A stretch of 64,000 nt of DNA from Lyngbya sp. HA4199-MV5 (GCA_019359375.1 JAHHHL010000008.1:62001-126000); one strand, 5' to 3'. Positions 17,394 through 27,705 are shown, numbered from the stretch's first letter. Numbers and translations are program-made. Notes: generated from the letters alone by a model not told the origin.

Positions 17394-18491
17394 ATGCTTG
17401 ACGAAATCACCGCTGCTTTTGACCGTCAGGATTATCGATCGGCGGCTCAATTGGTATCTGAACTGTTGGCGCAGTCGCCGCAAAACCCGTGGGCGCAGTT
17501 TTATGCTGGGCGTTTGCAGGAGGTTTCGGGCAAGTTGGAGGCAGCGACAGACATCTATCGTCAACTGCTGCGCGATACGCCAAATCCCAAACTGGTGACA
17601 CAGGTGCGTCAGAGCATTCAACGGGTGGAGGCAACGCAGCGAGAACTCCGGCAACGGGCGATCGCTCAGGCAAGTGCGGAACCGAACAATAATGCACCTG
17701 GATTTTTGGCATTAGAGGCGGTGACGGGGGGCGATCGTGCCACTGTTGTCCAAAATTTTGCGCGGGTGATGAAGCTGGATGCTTACACCACACGACTGCT
17801 CATCCCCAACCGGGGTTGGCGGTTATATCGGGCGGGTTTGGCAGGCGAATTGCAGGTCTTGAGTCAGGAATTGCAGCAGGCTGGTGTGCCAAACGTTTGG
17901 GCATCGCAACCAGACATTCAGGCGATCCAAATTTTTCGCATCAATTCCTTTCAGTCAGCCGTATCAAAAGCAACGGTGGTTTGCCAAAATGTACACGATC
18001 AAATTGGTTCTCTCAGCTTTGCGTGGTCGGAAGTGGCGCAGCGCGTGGAAGGGATGTTGCCCATTTTTGAGCAGGTGTTGGCTTTGGGCTATCGGAACCG
18101 ACTGAAACGCAAAGAAGAAACCCAGGACTACGCCCATTTTTGCGACCTACACTTGCCGGGACGACGCTGCATTCTTCGCCTGCATGACAGTAGTTATCAA
18201 TTTGATCAGGGCGTAGGAGTGACGAATCAACCCACGATCGCCACGCACGATCGCCACACCATTCGCACCAATTGGAATCAATTGATGGCACTGCTCGATC
18301 GTCAAATGCCCTATACTGAAACCTGGTCACAGTTCACTCCCTTTGCCGAAAGTGCTGCGGACTTTACCGTGCCGTTGCTCCGCCTCAAGTCGCATATTCA
18401 TCTCTCACGGCAAACCGATAGCTACTGGGATTCAGCCTTTCACCTTTACAGTAGTCTCGTCTTTCTGCGAGGAACAAAGAGGGGAGTGTGA
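17394..18491 (+). CDS. TPR-containing protein of unknown function
   Basis: 365 residues. The N-terminal 80 residues form two or more tetratricopeptide-like helix pairs (AAQLVSELLAQSPQNPWAQF and following). The remaining 260 residues form a globular region I do not recognise, with conserved-looking aromatic and Cys positions but no known catalytic motif. There is no signal peptide. It lies just after rsmE on the same strand, though repeats separate them. Probably a conserved cyanobacterial protein; function not assigned. Confidence 0.7.
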   Translation: MLDEITAAFDRQDYRSAAQLVSELLAQSPQNPWAQFYAGRLQEVSGKLEAATDIYRQLLRDTPNPKLVTQVRQSIQRVEATQRELRQRAIAQASAEPNNNAPGFLALEAVTGGDRATVVQNFARVMKLDAYTTRLLIPNRGWRLYRAGLAGELQVLSQELQQAGVPNVWASQPDIQAIQIFRINSFQSAVSKATVVCQNVHDQIGSLSFAWSEVAQRVEGMLPIFEQVLALGYRNRLKRKEETQDYAHFCDLHLPGRRCILRLHDSSYQFDQGVGVTNQPTIATHDRHTIRTNWNQLMALLDRQMPYTETWSQFTPFAESAADFTVPLLRLKSHIHLSRQTDSYWDSAFHLYSSLVFLRGTKRGV

Positions 18492-18628
18492 TTGGTATGG
18501 TTTTGTTGTTTAGAATCGTGAATTAAATAACCTGTAAATCTGAGGTTTGGTCAGGACAAGGCAATGCCATGTCCCTACGTTTGCGATGCAAGGCAACAAG
18601 AGAATTGATACTTCCGAAATTGTCAGTC

Positions 18629-19852
18629 TTACAAAGCAGTGCTCTGGCTGTTTGCCTTTTTGCTAAATCGCTTGCCAATTTGAATGAACGGTTTCTCAAT
18701 GCCATAGTAAAGAGCAAAGGAAAGAGCCAGCACACCCAAGGTACCGATCGAACTCAGAACGATGAGCATGGAACCTCGATCGATTCCTGGAGCGATCGTC
18801 ATTGCCACCCACATTACCACCCAAAACACAAAAACATGGGTGACGTAGGTAGAATAGGAAACTTTGCCTAAGTGTTGCAAAATGGGGTGATTTAAAACCC
18901 TGGCAACAGCATTAAAGAGAGAATGCTTGATTTGTAAGGACTGAGCTATTGCGGCACACAGCGCAATTAGCCAGATCTCAGTTGGCAGTGCCATCTCTGC
19001 AATATTTCTTGGAAAGAAGCACAGCAAAAGTATTCCTAAAACTAGCCCAATTGGTAGAACTGGAAAAGCTTTTTGGATGAGCTTTGGGTTTAGTTGAGTA
19101 AACTTATAGGCGTAGTAGGAGAAAATACCAATCAGGAAAAACTCCATTTTTAGAGGCAAAAACGCTCCATAGCCAAAACTAAGATCTGAAACCAGTTTTC
19201 GTACTATAAAAATAGTTCCTAATATCGAAAATGAAGCAATCCACGAGCGACCCATGTACAAAATTAGAAAAGGTGCAATTAGGTAAAACTGCCACTCTAA
19301 TGAAAGGCTCCATACAGGTCCAAGGAAGGCAACACTGCTACTAGGCAGCAATTCATCTGGGAAAATTCCGTGTAGTAGCGTCAGATGGGTGACTACGTGA
19401 AAAATGAAATAGTCGTAGGCGTTTTGGGCTTGCTGTAAAATCGTTGCAGCATACTCAAGATTATTCCATTGCCCATTTTTCAATACGGCTACTCTTAATG
19501 GTAGCAAAGCAATTGCAGCGAAAAATGCAGTTATAAAAAGAGGGTAAATTCTAAAAAAACGTTCAATGATAAATTGCCGATAATTTTTGTTCCGGTTAAC
19601 GTCTAGTAGTAAAAATATAACGAATCCACTAAGAATGATAAAAATATCAACCGCATATCCAGCCGATATAACTTTTGAAAATAATCGAGGTAGATTTTGA
19701 GGCTTAAAGCCGCAAGCCTGTAGCATATGTGCTAACACTACCCACCAGGCAAGAATGGAACGTAAGCCTTCAAATTCAGTAATGCGGTGCATGGTGAATG
19801 TCTTCACCGGAGCTGTAGCTGCGGTGAGCATTTTCAAAGGAGTAAGATTCAT
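18629..19852 (-). CDS. Acyltransferase family 3 membrane protein
   Basis: 407-residue multi-pass inner-membrane protein of the OafA/YrhL group that O-acylates exopolysaccharide or LPS sugars. Near residues 25-43, ITEFEGLRSILAWWVVLAHM carries the conserved Arg and His of the family. About ten hydrophobic segments follow, and the C-terminal tail is basic. An internal ATG at residue 21 is an alternative start. It is the first of three minus-strand genes with the FrhB-like protein and the flippase, which supports a role in decorating the same polysaccharide. Confidence 0.87.
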   Translation of the reverse strand: MNLTPLKMLTAATAPVKTFTMHRITEFEGLRSILAWWVVLAHMLQACGFKPQNLPRLFSKVISAGYAVDIFIILSGFVIFLLLDVNRNKNYRQFIIERFFRIYPLFITAFFAAIALLPLRVAVLKNGQWNNLEYAATILQQAQNAYDYFIFHVVTHLTLLHGIFPDELLPSSSVAFLGPVWSLSLEWQFYLIAPFLILYMGRSWIASFSILGTIFIVRKLVSDLSFGYGAFLPLKMEFFLIGIFSYYAYKFTQLNPKLIQKAFPVLPIGLVLGILLLCFFPRNIAEMALPTEIWLIALCAAIAQSLQIKHSLFNAVARVLNHPILQHLGKVSYSTYVTHVFVFWVVMWVAMTIAPGIDRGSMLIVLSSIGTLGVLALSFALYYGIEKPFIQIGKRFSKKANSQSTAL

Positions 19853-19889
19853 GGCTATTTAGTGAATAAGTTGAGTGACTTTAGACGCA

Positions 19890-21338
19890 CTAAGCCGTTT
19901 CTTTGCGGAACTGCGATACAAGCTGTTGCACTTTGCCTTTCACCTTTCCTGCCAACCGTTTCCAGCGAGAACCTTGAGAAACCACACGATAGCGCTGGAC
20001 GATCGCATCCATCTTTTCGACAAAAACCGAAAACGTTCCAGTAGCGATCGCTGCTTTAAATGCCAGATGACTTTCAGTTGCCATTTCCACCCGCAAGACA
20101 TGGCGTTTTTGCAGGTTACGGCTGAGATGCTTGGCGCTTGCCTGCACCCGTTTCAATGGTCGCCACTGCTTTTGACGATCGACCAGGTAAAGGCGATAGG
20201 CTAACCCCTCGCGTCGATGGGCAAAACCAGAAGACTGCGACTTAGCCACCTCATCGGCATCAATGCGATCGAGCTGCAATCGATCGGCAGCCATCCCCAA
20301 CTCCACCAGATCTTGAATCACAGGGTGACGCACCACCAGCACATTTGTGCCCTGGCTATCTTGCACATACTGAGGCAACCAGGCATCCCCCACCACCACA
20401 TCCGCCGTTTCAGCCACGACATCATCACAGTAATCGCACGCCTTGTATTTAAAGAAGCCTAAGCCCCAATCCCTGCCATATAGCTCTGGTACAGGGCGAA
20501 CATGGGTGACAACCTGTCCATCCTGCACACCAACAATTTCAACCCCGTACTGATTTGCATTCAAACCAGGTAGCTTCTTGCGAAAGTCGATCGCACGCAG
20601 GTTATCAGGGGTAATGCCGCACTGCCATGCAAACATGGCGGCAAACTGGGTGCTTTTGAGGTGCCCACATACCAACCCAACGCAAAACACAATGCGTTCA
20701 GCCAAAAGCGGCTCTTGTCGCATCAATAACCGCACCGCTTTGATGAAGCAGGGAATACCCACAATGGCATACCGTCCGGGACGATCGCGCACAAGTTGCA
20801 TCACCCCAGAGAGTTCGATCGGGTAGTAGCGAGACTTTGCCCCCGATCGCACCTGCTCCAATGTAGTAGACAACTGGTAGTGAAACAGCCTGGAATCATC
20901 AGCATCAGGTTGACGTTGATGCACATGGATCACACCATCCACCAACCCCTGTTGCATCAATTCACTCACAATCCAGGTACCCATACCCCCCGAACTGCCC
21001 CGATCGCGAAAGCCATCTTCTGAGACAAAGCCTGCATAGGTAGACAGATGATAGCCAATGCGATCGTGGCGCTGGCAGTTATGGCTAAACAGTTCTTGAC
21101 CAAGCTGGTCTTCGTTGAGTGAATGATTGGAAAAGGGACACACCGCTTGAACAGAGCTATCGAGCAGTTGTTGACTGGCAGAAGGCGCGATCGTGGCTGT
21201 AAATTTCCCGTAACCATCCAGCTTCATTTGAATGGGCGACTCTTTTACCGCCGCACAAGCACCACAGCCAATGCAATAGTCACCATCAACGACGGTTTCA
21301 AACAGCTTTTGGATATCTGTATGGTTTTCGCGCTCCAT
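19890..21338 (-). CDS. FrhB-like iron-sulfur oxidoreductase
   Basis: 482 residues from the ATG at 21338; a GTG one codon earlier is possible. The N-terminus has a ferredoxin-type cluster site CIGCGACAAV with a later CP, and the central and C-terminal parts match the F420 hydrogenase/dehydrogenase beta-subunit domains (GSSGGMGTWIVSELM, VGIPCFIKAVRLL, FKYKACDYCDD, DVVVGDAW). Homologues lie in exopolysaccharide clusters, where they are presumed to reduce or modify a sugar or its pyruvyl group using flavin. Its position between an acyltransferase and a flippase gene supports that. Substrate is unknown. Confidence 0.82.
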   Translation of the reverse strand: MERENHTDIQKLFETVVDGDYCIGCGACAAVKESPIQMKLDGYGKFTATIAPSASQQLLDSSVQAVCPFSNHSLNEDQLGQELFSHNCQRHDRIGYHLSTYAGFVSEDGFRDRGSSGGMGTWIVSELMQQGLVDGVIHVHQRQPDADDSRLFHYQLSTTLEQVRSGAKSRYYPIELSGVMQLVRDRPGRYAIVGIPCFIKAVRLLMRQEPLLAERIVFCVGLVCGHLKSTQFAAMFAWQCGITPDNLRAIDFRKKLPGLNANQYGVEIVGVQDGQVVTHVRPVPELYGRDWGLGFFKYKACDYCDDVVAETADVVVGDAWLPQYVQDSQGTNVLVVRHPVIQDLVELGMAADRLQLDRIDADEVAKSQSSGFAHRREGLAYRLYLVDRQKQWRPLKRVQASAKHLSRNLQKRHVLRVEMATESHLAFKAAIATGTFSVFVEKMDAIVQRYRVVSQGSRWKRLAGKVKGKVQQLVSQFRKETA

Positions 21339-21441
21339 CACTCATCAAGCCTCGCCGATAATTTACTCTCAAATCTTGCTGCGTGTCTGCTGCAAACAGG
21401 GTGGTTATTGCCAGTTTTACAGTGCTCACATTGAGCGCCAT

Positions 21442-22905
21442 CTACGCACTCTTTTTATGTTTTGCTGGCACAACTGAAAGCACCAACGCTCTGATTTCTT
21501 GAAGTACACTGGGCGCAACGACAAACACCGTTGCCACATATCCACCCAGACCAATCACTAAATAAAGACCAAATAGCGCCCTTGGGTCGATCGTCCCTTG
21601 CAAGATCGCTTTAGCCGCCAGAATAGAAGCCGTCATCACCAACGATGCAAGAATTGGGGTTGCATACTGGCGCAAATAATCTGCCACCTTAAAGTGCAGC
21701 GCCTTACGAATGAGCCACACATTGACAGGCGACGTTGCATAACTGCGAATCACGTAAGAAGCCGCAACCGCAACAATGCCCCACCGTACCGCAATCAAAA
21801 AACACGTCACATTGCAAACTGCTTGAAACAGGTTGTAGCGCAAATTCCAGTGAGGTTTGCCCAGCGCCATCAACATTGGTCCGTTATAGAAAAAGCCCGC
21901 CTGAAGAAAGCCCACCAATCCGAGAATCTGCATGACAGGAATGCTGGCTTGCCATTGAGAGCCAAACAACAGAGTAATGAGTTCAGGCGCAAGCACAGAG
22001 AGACAGACAAACGCAGGATAGGCAACCAGATTGGTGAGCTGAATTGACTTAAAAAAGGCTCGTCGTAAACGCTCTGTATCATCCTGAATTTTGGAAAAAA
22101 CAGGCATAGAAATACGCTGCATCGTACTAATTAAAAGCTGCGTTGTGATCAGCAACAGCCGATACGCCACAGTGTAGTAGCCCAAAGCAACCGGACCAAG
22201 AAAGTACCCAATTAAGAAATCATCTGCACGCCGATTGAAAAAATTCAGAATATTGGTGGCAACAATATTGATGCCATAGGTAAACAACTCGTTAAAATGC
22301 CTGACGGAGAAGCGAAACCCCGGTCGCCATTTTGTACTGCTCCAGAGAACAGCAACACTCACAACCCCATTAGTAATGGTTTGAGCCACCAAACTCCAAA
22401 CGCCATAGCCTTGAAATGCCATTGTCACACTCACTACGCCAGAAGCTACTGTTGCAATGAGCGATCGTGTTGCCAGCGTTTTGAAGGCAAGTTCACGGCT
22501 CAAAATCGTAGATTGAATGCTGTCCAGCCCTGTAAATAAAAAGGACAGCGAGAGCCAGCGAATAATGGGAACGAGCAGGGGTTGCTTAAAAAAAGCAGCT
22601 ACCAGGTCTGCACTCGCGCAGGTTAATCCCATTAAAAAAACGCTCATTCCCATACTCGTCCAAAAGGCAGTATCCAGATGTTCTGGTTCAAGATCTCGCC
22701 GTTGAATAATGGCTTGCCCGAACCCTTGATCTAGAAAGACCTGTAAAAAGGAAAGAAACACACTGGTCAAGGCAATTAAACCAAAGGCTTCTGGTCCTAG
22801 CAGACGAGCAAGAATAGGAAAGACAGCAAAGGAAACAATCTGATTTCCCCAATTCTGGATCGCAATCCAAATAATTCCTTTGATTGTCTTTTGTTTGAGG
22901 CTCAT
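21442..22905 (-). CDS. Wzx/RfbX-type polysaccharide flippase
   Basis: 487-residue integral membrane protein of the MOP superfamily (WzxC-like) that flips undecaprenyl-linked repeat units across the inner membrane. The N-terminus KGIIWIAIQNWGNQIVSFAV and LARLLGPEAFGLIAL are characteristic, and 12-14 hydrophobic segments are spread over the chain. It is the first gene of the minus-strand set and is divergent from the Wza-Wzc genes, so the two sets probably form one Wzx/Wzy-type export locus. No Wzy polymerase was found in this window. Confidence 0.9.
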   Translation of the reverse strand: MSLKQKTIKGIIWIAIQNWGNQIVSFAVFPILARLLGPEAFGLIALTSVFLSFLQVFLDQGFGQAIIQRRDLEPEHLDTAFWTSMGMSVFLMGLTCASADLVAAFFKQPLLVPIIRWLSLSFLFTGLDSIQSTILSRELAFKTLATRSLIATVASGVVSVTMAFQGYGVWSLVAQTITNGVVSVAVLWSSTKWRPGFRFSVRHFNELFTYGINIVATNILNFFNRRADDFLIGYFLGPVALGYYTVAYRLLLITTQLLISTMQRISMPVFSKIQDDTERLRRAFFKSIQLTNLVAYPAFVCLSVLAPELITLLFGSQWQASIPVMQILGLVGFLQAGFFYNGPMLMALGKPHWNLRYNLFQAVCNVTCFLIAVRWGIVAVAASYVIRSYATSPVNVWLIRKALHFKVADYLRQYATPILASLVMTASILAAKAILQGTIDPRALFGLYLVIGLGGYVATVFVVAPSVLQEIRALVLSVVPAKHKKSA

Positions 22906-23320
22906 GCAGTGAGTAGCTCCATTAATTGCCGTTACCTGGGGCTTTTTGAGAGACCATAACCCGATGACCCATCACTGTGTCGTCAGCACTCTATCAACCA
23001 GGTATTGATCATGCTCAAAGCCATTTCTTCTACTCAACGAAATGTTTTCAGCACCTGAGCTTGTTGCGCCACCGCTCCTGCCTGTTCTGACACATACATT
23101 CATACAATTGCCAGCGATACCGGAAAGTTTGGGCAGGCAATTGGCGGAGTCTTGCTGCACATTGGCATAGAAAGCGGCTGCATACTCCGCGTTTATGGTC
23201 TTCAGGCAATTTCACAATGGGTACATTTCTACAACTGTTTGATTGCGACTCCATAAATTTTCAGTATTTTGTCCGGATGCGATCGCGCAGCATTGAATAT
23301 TGCATAGCTAGGGGTTTGCA

Positions 23321-23402
23321 GCAACTTTCAAGCAGGTGAAGTCCAGATCTATGCAGGGAGTCAAGGGAGTAAGGTGTACCTCAGAAAATTGGAAAACGCT
23401 GT
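23321..23402. repeat. Inverted copy of the 81-bp dispersed repeat
   Basis: This stretch is the reverse complement, with some changes, of the unit duplicated at 57307-57470. It shares the stretch ATGCAGGGAGTCAAGG and the following GGAGTAAGGTGTACCTCAG. It carries one TTGACTCC unit where the 57-kb copies have two. Confidence 0.75.
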
Positions 23403-23539
23403 ATCTGGATCAATCGATTTCAAGCGCGATCGAAGCTGGAGGATCGCGATCGCTCAACGAGCCACCCTGTCCACTGTTGCTACGCCGAACAACACGGATC
23501 AATCTTGAGCATTCTGTAAAACAAACGAATGTTTCCGGT

Positions 23540-23571
23540 CGTAAAGCGTTTTACGAGTAGATCGTTTTACG
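23540..23571. promoter_or_regulatory. Repeated CGTTTTACG boxes upstream of the export genes
   Basis: CGTTTTACG occurs at 23547-23555 and 23563-23571. An inverted partner CGTAAAGCG at 23540-23548 overlaps the first box, making an imperfect palindrome. The spacing of 16 bases is about one and a half helical turns. It lies about 140 bases before the exporter start and may be a regulator site. Confidence 0.4.
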
Positions 23572-23707
23572 GGGCTATAAACGTTCACGATGCTGCTAGT
23601 AAAGACTTGACGTTTTTTGAAACATCTCAATCATTCGCCCGTCACGTTGAATGTCGCCCTGTTGCTTTACTAATGTCTGGCTTTTCTACGTTCTGGGAGT
23701 GTATGAC

Positions 23708-25234
23708 GTGATTTCTACCCACATTCGCTTAACCCCATCGGCAACCAGATTGGCACTGCTGGCATGGGTGTTAACCGCGAGTCCGGCTTATAGCGTGACG
23801 CAAGGGGTACTTTCCCAGTCGCCTTCTCGGTTGCCCTCTCAGTTACCCTCCCAGCTACCTCCTCCGGGAGGAATGCCCAACCTTACCAGTCCGGCTCCGT
23901 TTGAAGAAAGTTCTTACACCCTGGGTGCCGGCGATCGCATCCAAATCGATATCTTTGATGTACCCGAATATAGCGGCGAGAATGGCAAACGGCAAGTGCT
24001 GGTGGATGGCACCATTAACCTACCGCTTTTAGGCTCTGTTTCAGTGCGGGGGATGAGCATTAAGCAAACCGAAGCCGAGCTTTCTAAGCGATATGCCAAA
24101 TTTTTCAAGCGTCCGTTTGTCACCGTTAGTTTACTTTCCCCCCGTCCGCTTACCATTGGCGTGCTAGGAGAAGTCAGCCGTCCTGGTACGTATACCATCC
24201 CACTGGCGAGTCAGGATGGCGGGACGCAGTTTCCGACTCTAACCAAAGCGCTGCAAACGGCAGGTGGCATTACCCAGGCAGCGGATGTGCGGCAGGTGCA
24301 AATTCGTCGCCCGCAGCGGGTGGGTGCGCCCCAGGTGATCACCGTTGATTTGTGGAGCTATGTGCAAAACGGCAGCTTGCAGCAGGATGTGACCCTACGC
24401 GATGGCGATTCCGTTTCAGTAGTAGCCGCCGCCACTCCAAACACAGCCGAGTCCTTGCAGTTGGCAGACACCACCTTTGCGGGTGAAAAAGGCAGACCCG
24501 TGAATGTGGCGATCGTGGGTGAAGTCTTCCGCCCTGGTTCGTATCTGGTGACGGGCACTAACCCGCGTGCAACCGCTGCTGGGGCACAAGGAACGACGGG
24601 TGGCAACACCAACAATCTCGAAAAACCCCCCACCATTACCCAGGCGATTCAGGTGGCAGGCGGCATCAAACCTCTAGCGGATATTCGGCGGATTCAAATT
24701 CGTCGCCCCACGCGATCGGGAGCCGAGCAAACGATCGACATCAATTTGTTGCAGCTTGTGCAAGCGGGCGATCTCAAACAGGATGTGATTTTGCAATCGG
24801 GCGACACCATTTCCATTCCCACCGCCACAAATATTACGCCTGCCGAAGCCGCTCAGATTGCCAGCGCCAGTTTTTCGCCCGATACCATCCGCGTCAACAT
24901 TGTGGGCGAAGTGCGTCAACCGGGTGTGGTGCAGGTGCCGCCCAATACACCCATGAACCAGGCATTGCTGGCAGCCGGAGGGTTTGATAATCGACGCGCC
25001 CGCAAGAGTCGGGTGGAACTTATTCGCCTGAACCCGGATGGCACGGTGCTACGGCGCGATATCTCGGTTGATTTTGCCCAGGGCATTAACGACCAAACCA
25101 ATCCCTCCATGCGAAACAACGACATCATCGTGGTGGGTCGATCGGGCTTAACCAGCGTCACCGATACCCTTGGCACCATTCTCAGTCCCCTGTTTTCACT
25201 CTCCAGCTTCTTGAGGATTTTTGGTCTTCCGTAG
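23708..25234 (+). CDS. Wza-like polysaccharide export protein with SLBB domains
   Basis: Outer-membrane export channel subunit for exopolysaccharide. I place the start at GTG 23708 because GGGAG lies 8 bases ahead and a good signal peptide follows (RLALLAWVLTASPAYS). The open frame begins 19 codons earlier at 23651. The Poly_export domain starts at YTLGAGDRIQIDIFDVPEYSG, and three SLBB-type beta-grasp repeats follow, seen as VNVAIVGEVFRPGSY and VNIVGEVRQPGVV, with an earlier GVLGEVSRPGTY. The co-polymerase genes follow on the same strand after an 84-base gap. Confidence 0.9.
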   Translation: MISTHIRLTPSATRLALLAWVLTASPAYSVTQGVLSQSPSRLPSQLPSQLPPPGGMPNLTSPAPFEESSYTLGAGDRIQIDIFDVPEYSGENGKRQVLVDGTINLPLLGSVSVRGMSIKQTEAELSKRYAKFFKRPFVTVSLLSPRPLTIGVLGEVSRPGTYTIPLASQDGGTQFPTLTKALQTAGGITQAADVRQVQIRRPQRVGAPQVITVDLWSYVQNGSLQQDVTLRDGDSVSVVAAATPNTAESLQLADTTFAGEKGRPVNVAIVGEVFRPGSYLVTGTNPRATAAGAQGTTGGNTNNLEKPPTITQAIQVAGGIKPLADIRRIQIRRPTRSGAEQTIDINLLQLVQAGDLKQDVILQSGDTISIPTATNITPAEAAQIASASFSPDTIRVNIVGEVRQPGVVQVPPNTPMNQALLAAGGFDNRRARKSRVELIRLNPDGTVLRRDISVDFAQGINDQTNPSMRNNDIIVVGRSGLTSVTDTLGTILSPLFSLSSFLRIFGLP

Positions 25235-25318
25235 TGGCTTGGTCTACGTGAATGCTGGCAGTTTCATCCACCGTCGATCGCGGCTCCTAACGTCACGCAA
25301 GAATGCATACCGTGCCCT

Positions 25319-27646
25319 ATGAAACCTAATCACACGTCTGCCCTCTCTACCAATGGTTCAAAGCCGTCTGCTGCCTTTGCGACCCAAAGCCTGGAGACCG
25401 ATGAAGCCACCTTTGACCTCAATCAACCATTAAGTATTGTCCGTCGGCGGCTGGGCATTGTGTTGGGGGTGGCGATCGCGGTGGCAACGGTCTCCATTCC
25501 CCTCTCCATCTGGGCAGCCAATCGCAAGCCGCCTCAGTATGCTGGCTCGTTTCAGCTTCTGGTCGAGCCTGTCACCGCTGAAGAACAATTCAAACGCCTG
25601 TTGCTCAACCCAGAGCAAAGTCCGGGTGAATCGCTGCAAACGGCACCGACCGCGCTCGATTACCCCACCCAAATCCAGGTCTTGCAAAGCCCCAAACTGC
25701 TGGAACCGATCGTGAAAGAGGCACAAACTAAGTTTCCAGGCATGACGTACGATCGGGTTGCCAACAGCATTACCATTGGGCGCTTGCTGCCCAAAAATGC
25801 GAAAAAAGGCGCAGAAGGCACCAAAATTCTCCAGGTCAGCTACCAGGATAATGATCCCGCTGTGGCTGAGTACATGCTGAAGCTGCTTTCTACCGCGTAC
25901 TTAAACTACAGTCGAGATGAGCGGCAAACCAATATTGGGCAGGGCGTTAAATTTATCAACGAACAATTGCCCAAGCTTCGGCAGCGGGTGAATACGCTTC
26001 AGCAGCAGTTGCAAGATTTTCGGCAGCGGTATGTGATTGTCAACCCCGATACGCAGGGTCAGCAGGCAGTGGGGCAATCGGGCAATCTAGAGCAGCAGCA
26101 GATGGATACGGCAACCAAGCTGGCAGAAAGCCGCTCCCGGCTCAGCGCACTGTCGCGCAATGTCAATAATGCCGATGTAGCTTCTGCCCTCGCTGAAGCG
26201 CCCCAATATCAAGCGCTGTTAGGTAAATATCAAGAGGTGACGAGCCAGATTGCGCTGGAAACCGCTCGATCGCGCGAAACCAACCCGACCCTCCAGGCAT
26301 TGCGCGATCGTCAGGCAAACCTGAAACGCCTACTGGAACAAGAATCTCAACGCGTACTGGGTAAAGTGAATGATGAACTTGCCCTTCTGCAAGCACGGGA
26401 TCAGGCAATCAGTCGCTCGAAGGGCGAAGTGGATGCCCGCATTCGGCAATATCCCGCTCTGGCACGTCAGTTTACCGACATTGAACGCGAGCTAACCGTT
26501 GCCACAAATAGTTTGAACGAATTTCTAGCGAAACAAGAGGCATTGCAGATTGATGCCGCGCAGAAAGAAGTCCCCTGGGAACTGCTGTCTCCACCGACGC
26601 TGGCAAGAGACGCAACGGGGGAACCGCTCAACGTTGCCTCCAGCGCCCTGCTGAATTACATCGGCGTGTCTATCTTTTTAAGTCTATTCTTAGGCATCAT
26701 CGCGGGCTTTCTGGCTGATACCAGCAGCAACGCCTATCACACGGCAAAAGATATTCGTCAGGCAACCCGCTTGCCCCTGTTGGGGGTGATTCCGCTGGAC
26801 CCCGATCGCGCCACCCCTCAAGCCGCCTGGTATACCAAACTGCCCTTGCTGAAACGTAAGCGCCACCAGCCAACCCACGAAACGGCTCCGGTGCTTGCCG
26901 ATCCCTCCACGCTAGAACTGCCAGAGATTCGCGCCATGTTTAGTGCGAACAGACAGACCGCATCCAGCGTTGCCGCCACACCGTTTGTCGAAGCGTTTCG
27001 CTCGCTCTACAAAAACATTTGCTTGCAGCGTCCTGATACTTCGGTGCGATCGCTCACCATCAGTTCTCCGGAACCGGGCGATGGCAAAACGACGATCGCG
27101 GTGAATCTGGCACTCGCCGCTGCTGCAATGGGGCAACGGGTGCTTCTCGTTGATGCTGATTTGCGCCATCCTCAGGTGCATCATCAAATGGGCTTGCCCA
27201 ACCAGCTAGGGTTGAGCGACATAATGACCACCAACACCAACGTGAGAGCGGCACTCCAGCAGTCTCCCATACGCGACAACTTAATGGTGCTAACGGCAGG
27301 GCAAACAGCGGTTGATCCCACAGAAACGCTCACCTCAGGCAAAATGCGCCTGCTGATGGAACGCTTTCGGATGGTGTTTGACCTCGTGATTTATGACACG
27401 CCTCCGCTGGTCGGTTTAGCCGATAGCAGCCTGGTTGCCTCTCAAACCGATGGGCTAACGCTCGTTGTGCGGCTGGGCAAAACCAAGCGTCCCACCCTCA
27501 ACCAGGCGCTAGAAGAATTGAAAATCTCTTCCACGATGGTCTTGGGGATGGTAGCAAACGGTGGTCAAGAGGCACTGGTGCCCTATGCGTATCACTATCA
27601 GGCGAGAGAAGCTTCACAAAATGGTGCCGCCCCGGTTGAAGTGTGA
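25319..27646 (+). CDS. Wzc-like polysaccharide co-polymerase with BY-kinase
   Basis: 775-residue inner-membrane protein combining a Wzz chain-length domain with a bacterial tyrosine kinase. A first membrane segment lies near residues 42-63, a long periplasmic coiled-coil region extends to about 445, and a second membrane segment is near 450-470. The cytoplasmic kinase has Walker A GDGKT at 587-591, Walker A' DADLRHP from 612 and Walker B YDTPP at 692-696. The C-terminal tail holds only a few tyrosines (YAYHYQ), fewer than in E. coli Wzc, so the autophosphorylation cluster is small. It acts with the exporter upstream and the second co-polymerase downstream. Confidence 0.92.
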   Translation: MKPNHTSALSTNGSKPSAAFATQSLETDEATFDLNQPLSIVRRRLGIVLGVAIAVATVSIPLSIWAANRKPPQYAGSFQLLVEPVTAEEQFKRLLLNPEQSPGESLQTAPTALDYPTQIQVLQSPKLLEPIVKEAQTKFPGMTYDRVANSITIGRLLPKNAKKGAEGTKILQVSYQDNDPAVAEYMLKLLSTAYLNYSRDERQTNIGQGVKFINEQLPKLRQRVNTLQQQLQDFRQRYVIVNPDTQGQQAVGQSGNLEQQQMDTATKLAESRSRLSALSRNVNNADVASALAEAPQYQALLGKYQEVTSQIALETARSRETNPTLQALRDRQANLKRLLEQESQRVLGKVNDELALLQARDQAISRSKGEVDARIRQYPALARQFTDIERELTVATNSLNEFLAKQEALQIDAAQKEVPWELLSPPTLARDATGEPLNVASSALLNYIGVSIFLSLFLGIIAGFLADTSSNAYHTAKDIRQATRLPLLGVIPLDPDRATPQAAWYTKLPLLKRKRHQPTHETAPVLADPSTLELPEIRAMFSANRQTASSVAATPFVEAFRSLYKNICLQRPDTSVRSLTISSPEPGDGKTTIAVNLALAAAAMGQRVLLVDADLRHPQVHHQMGLPNQLGLSDIMTTNTNVRAALQQSPIRDNLMVLTAGQTAVDPTETLTSGKMRLLMERFRMVFDLVIYDTPPLVGLADSSLVASQTDGLTLVVRLGKTKRPTLNQALEELKISSTMVLGMVANGGQEALVPYAYHYQAREASQNGAAPVEV

Positions 27647-27705
27647 CGATCGACTGTTGCTTGAACAATTCTCTTAGGACTTACACAGTTGAAGCTTGAA
27701 GTTTC

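Larger units (their letters stand above)
22906..23707. other. 800-bp divergent control region of the polysaccharide locus
   Basis: This long spacer has no convincing gene. Minus-strand fragments at 22972-23254 in two frames look like a decayed coding region but cannot be assigned. A dispersed repeat related to 57.3 kb lies at 23321-23402, and repeated CGTTTTACG boxes at 23540-23571. Confidence 0.5.
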
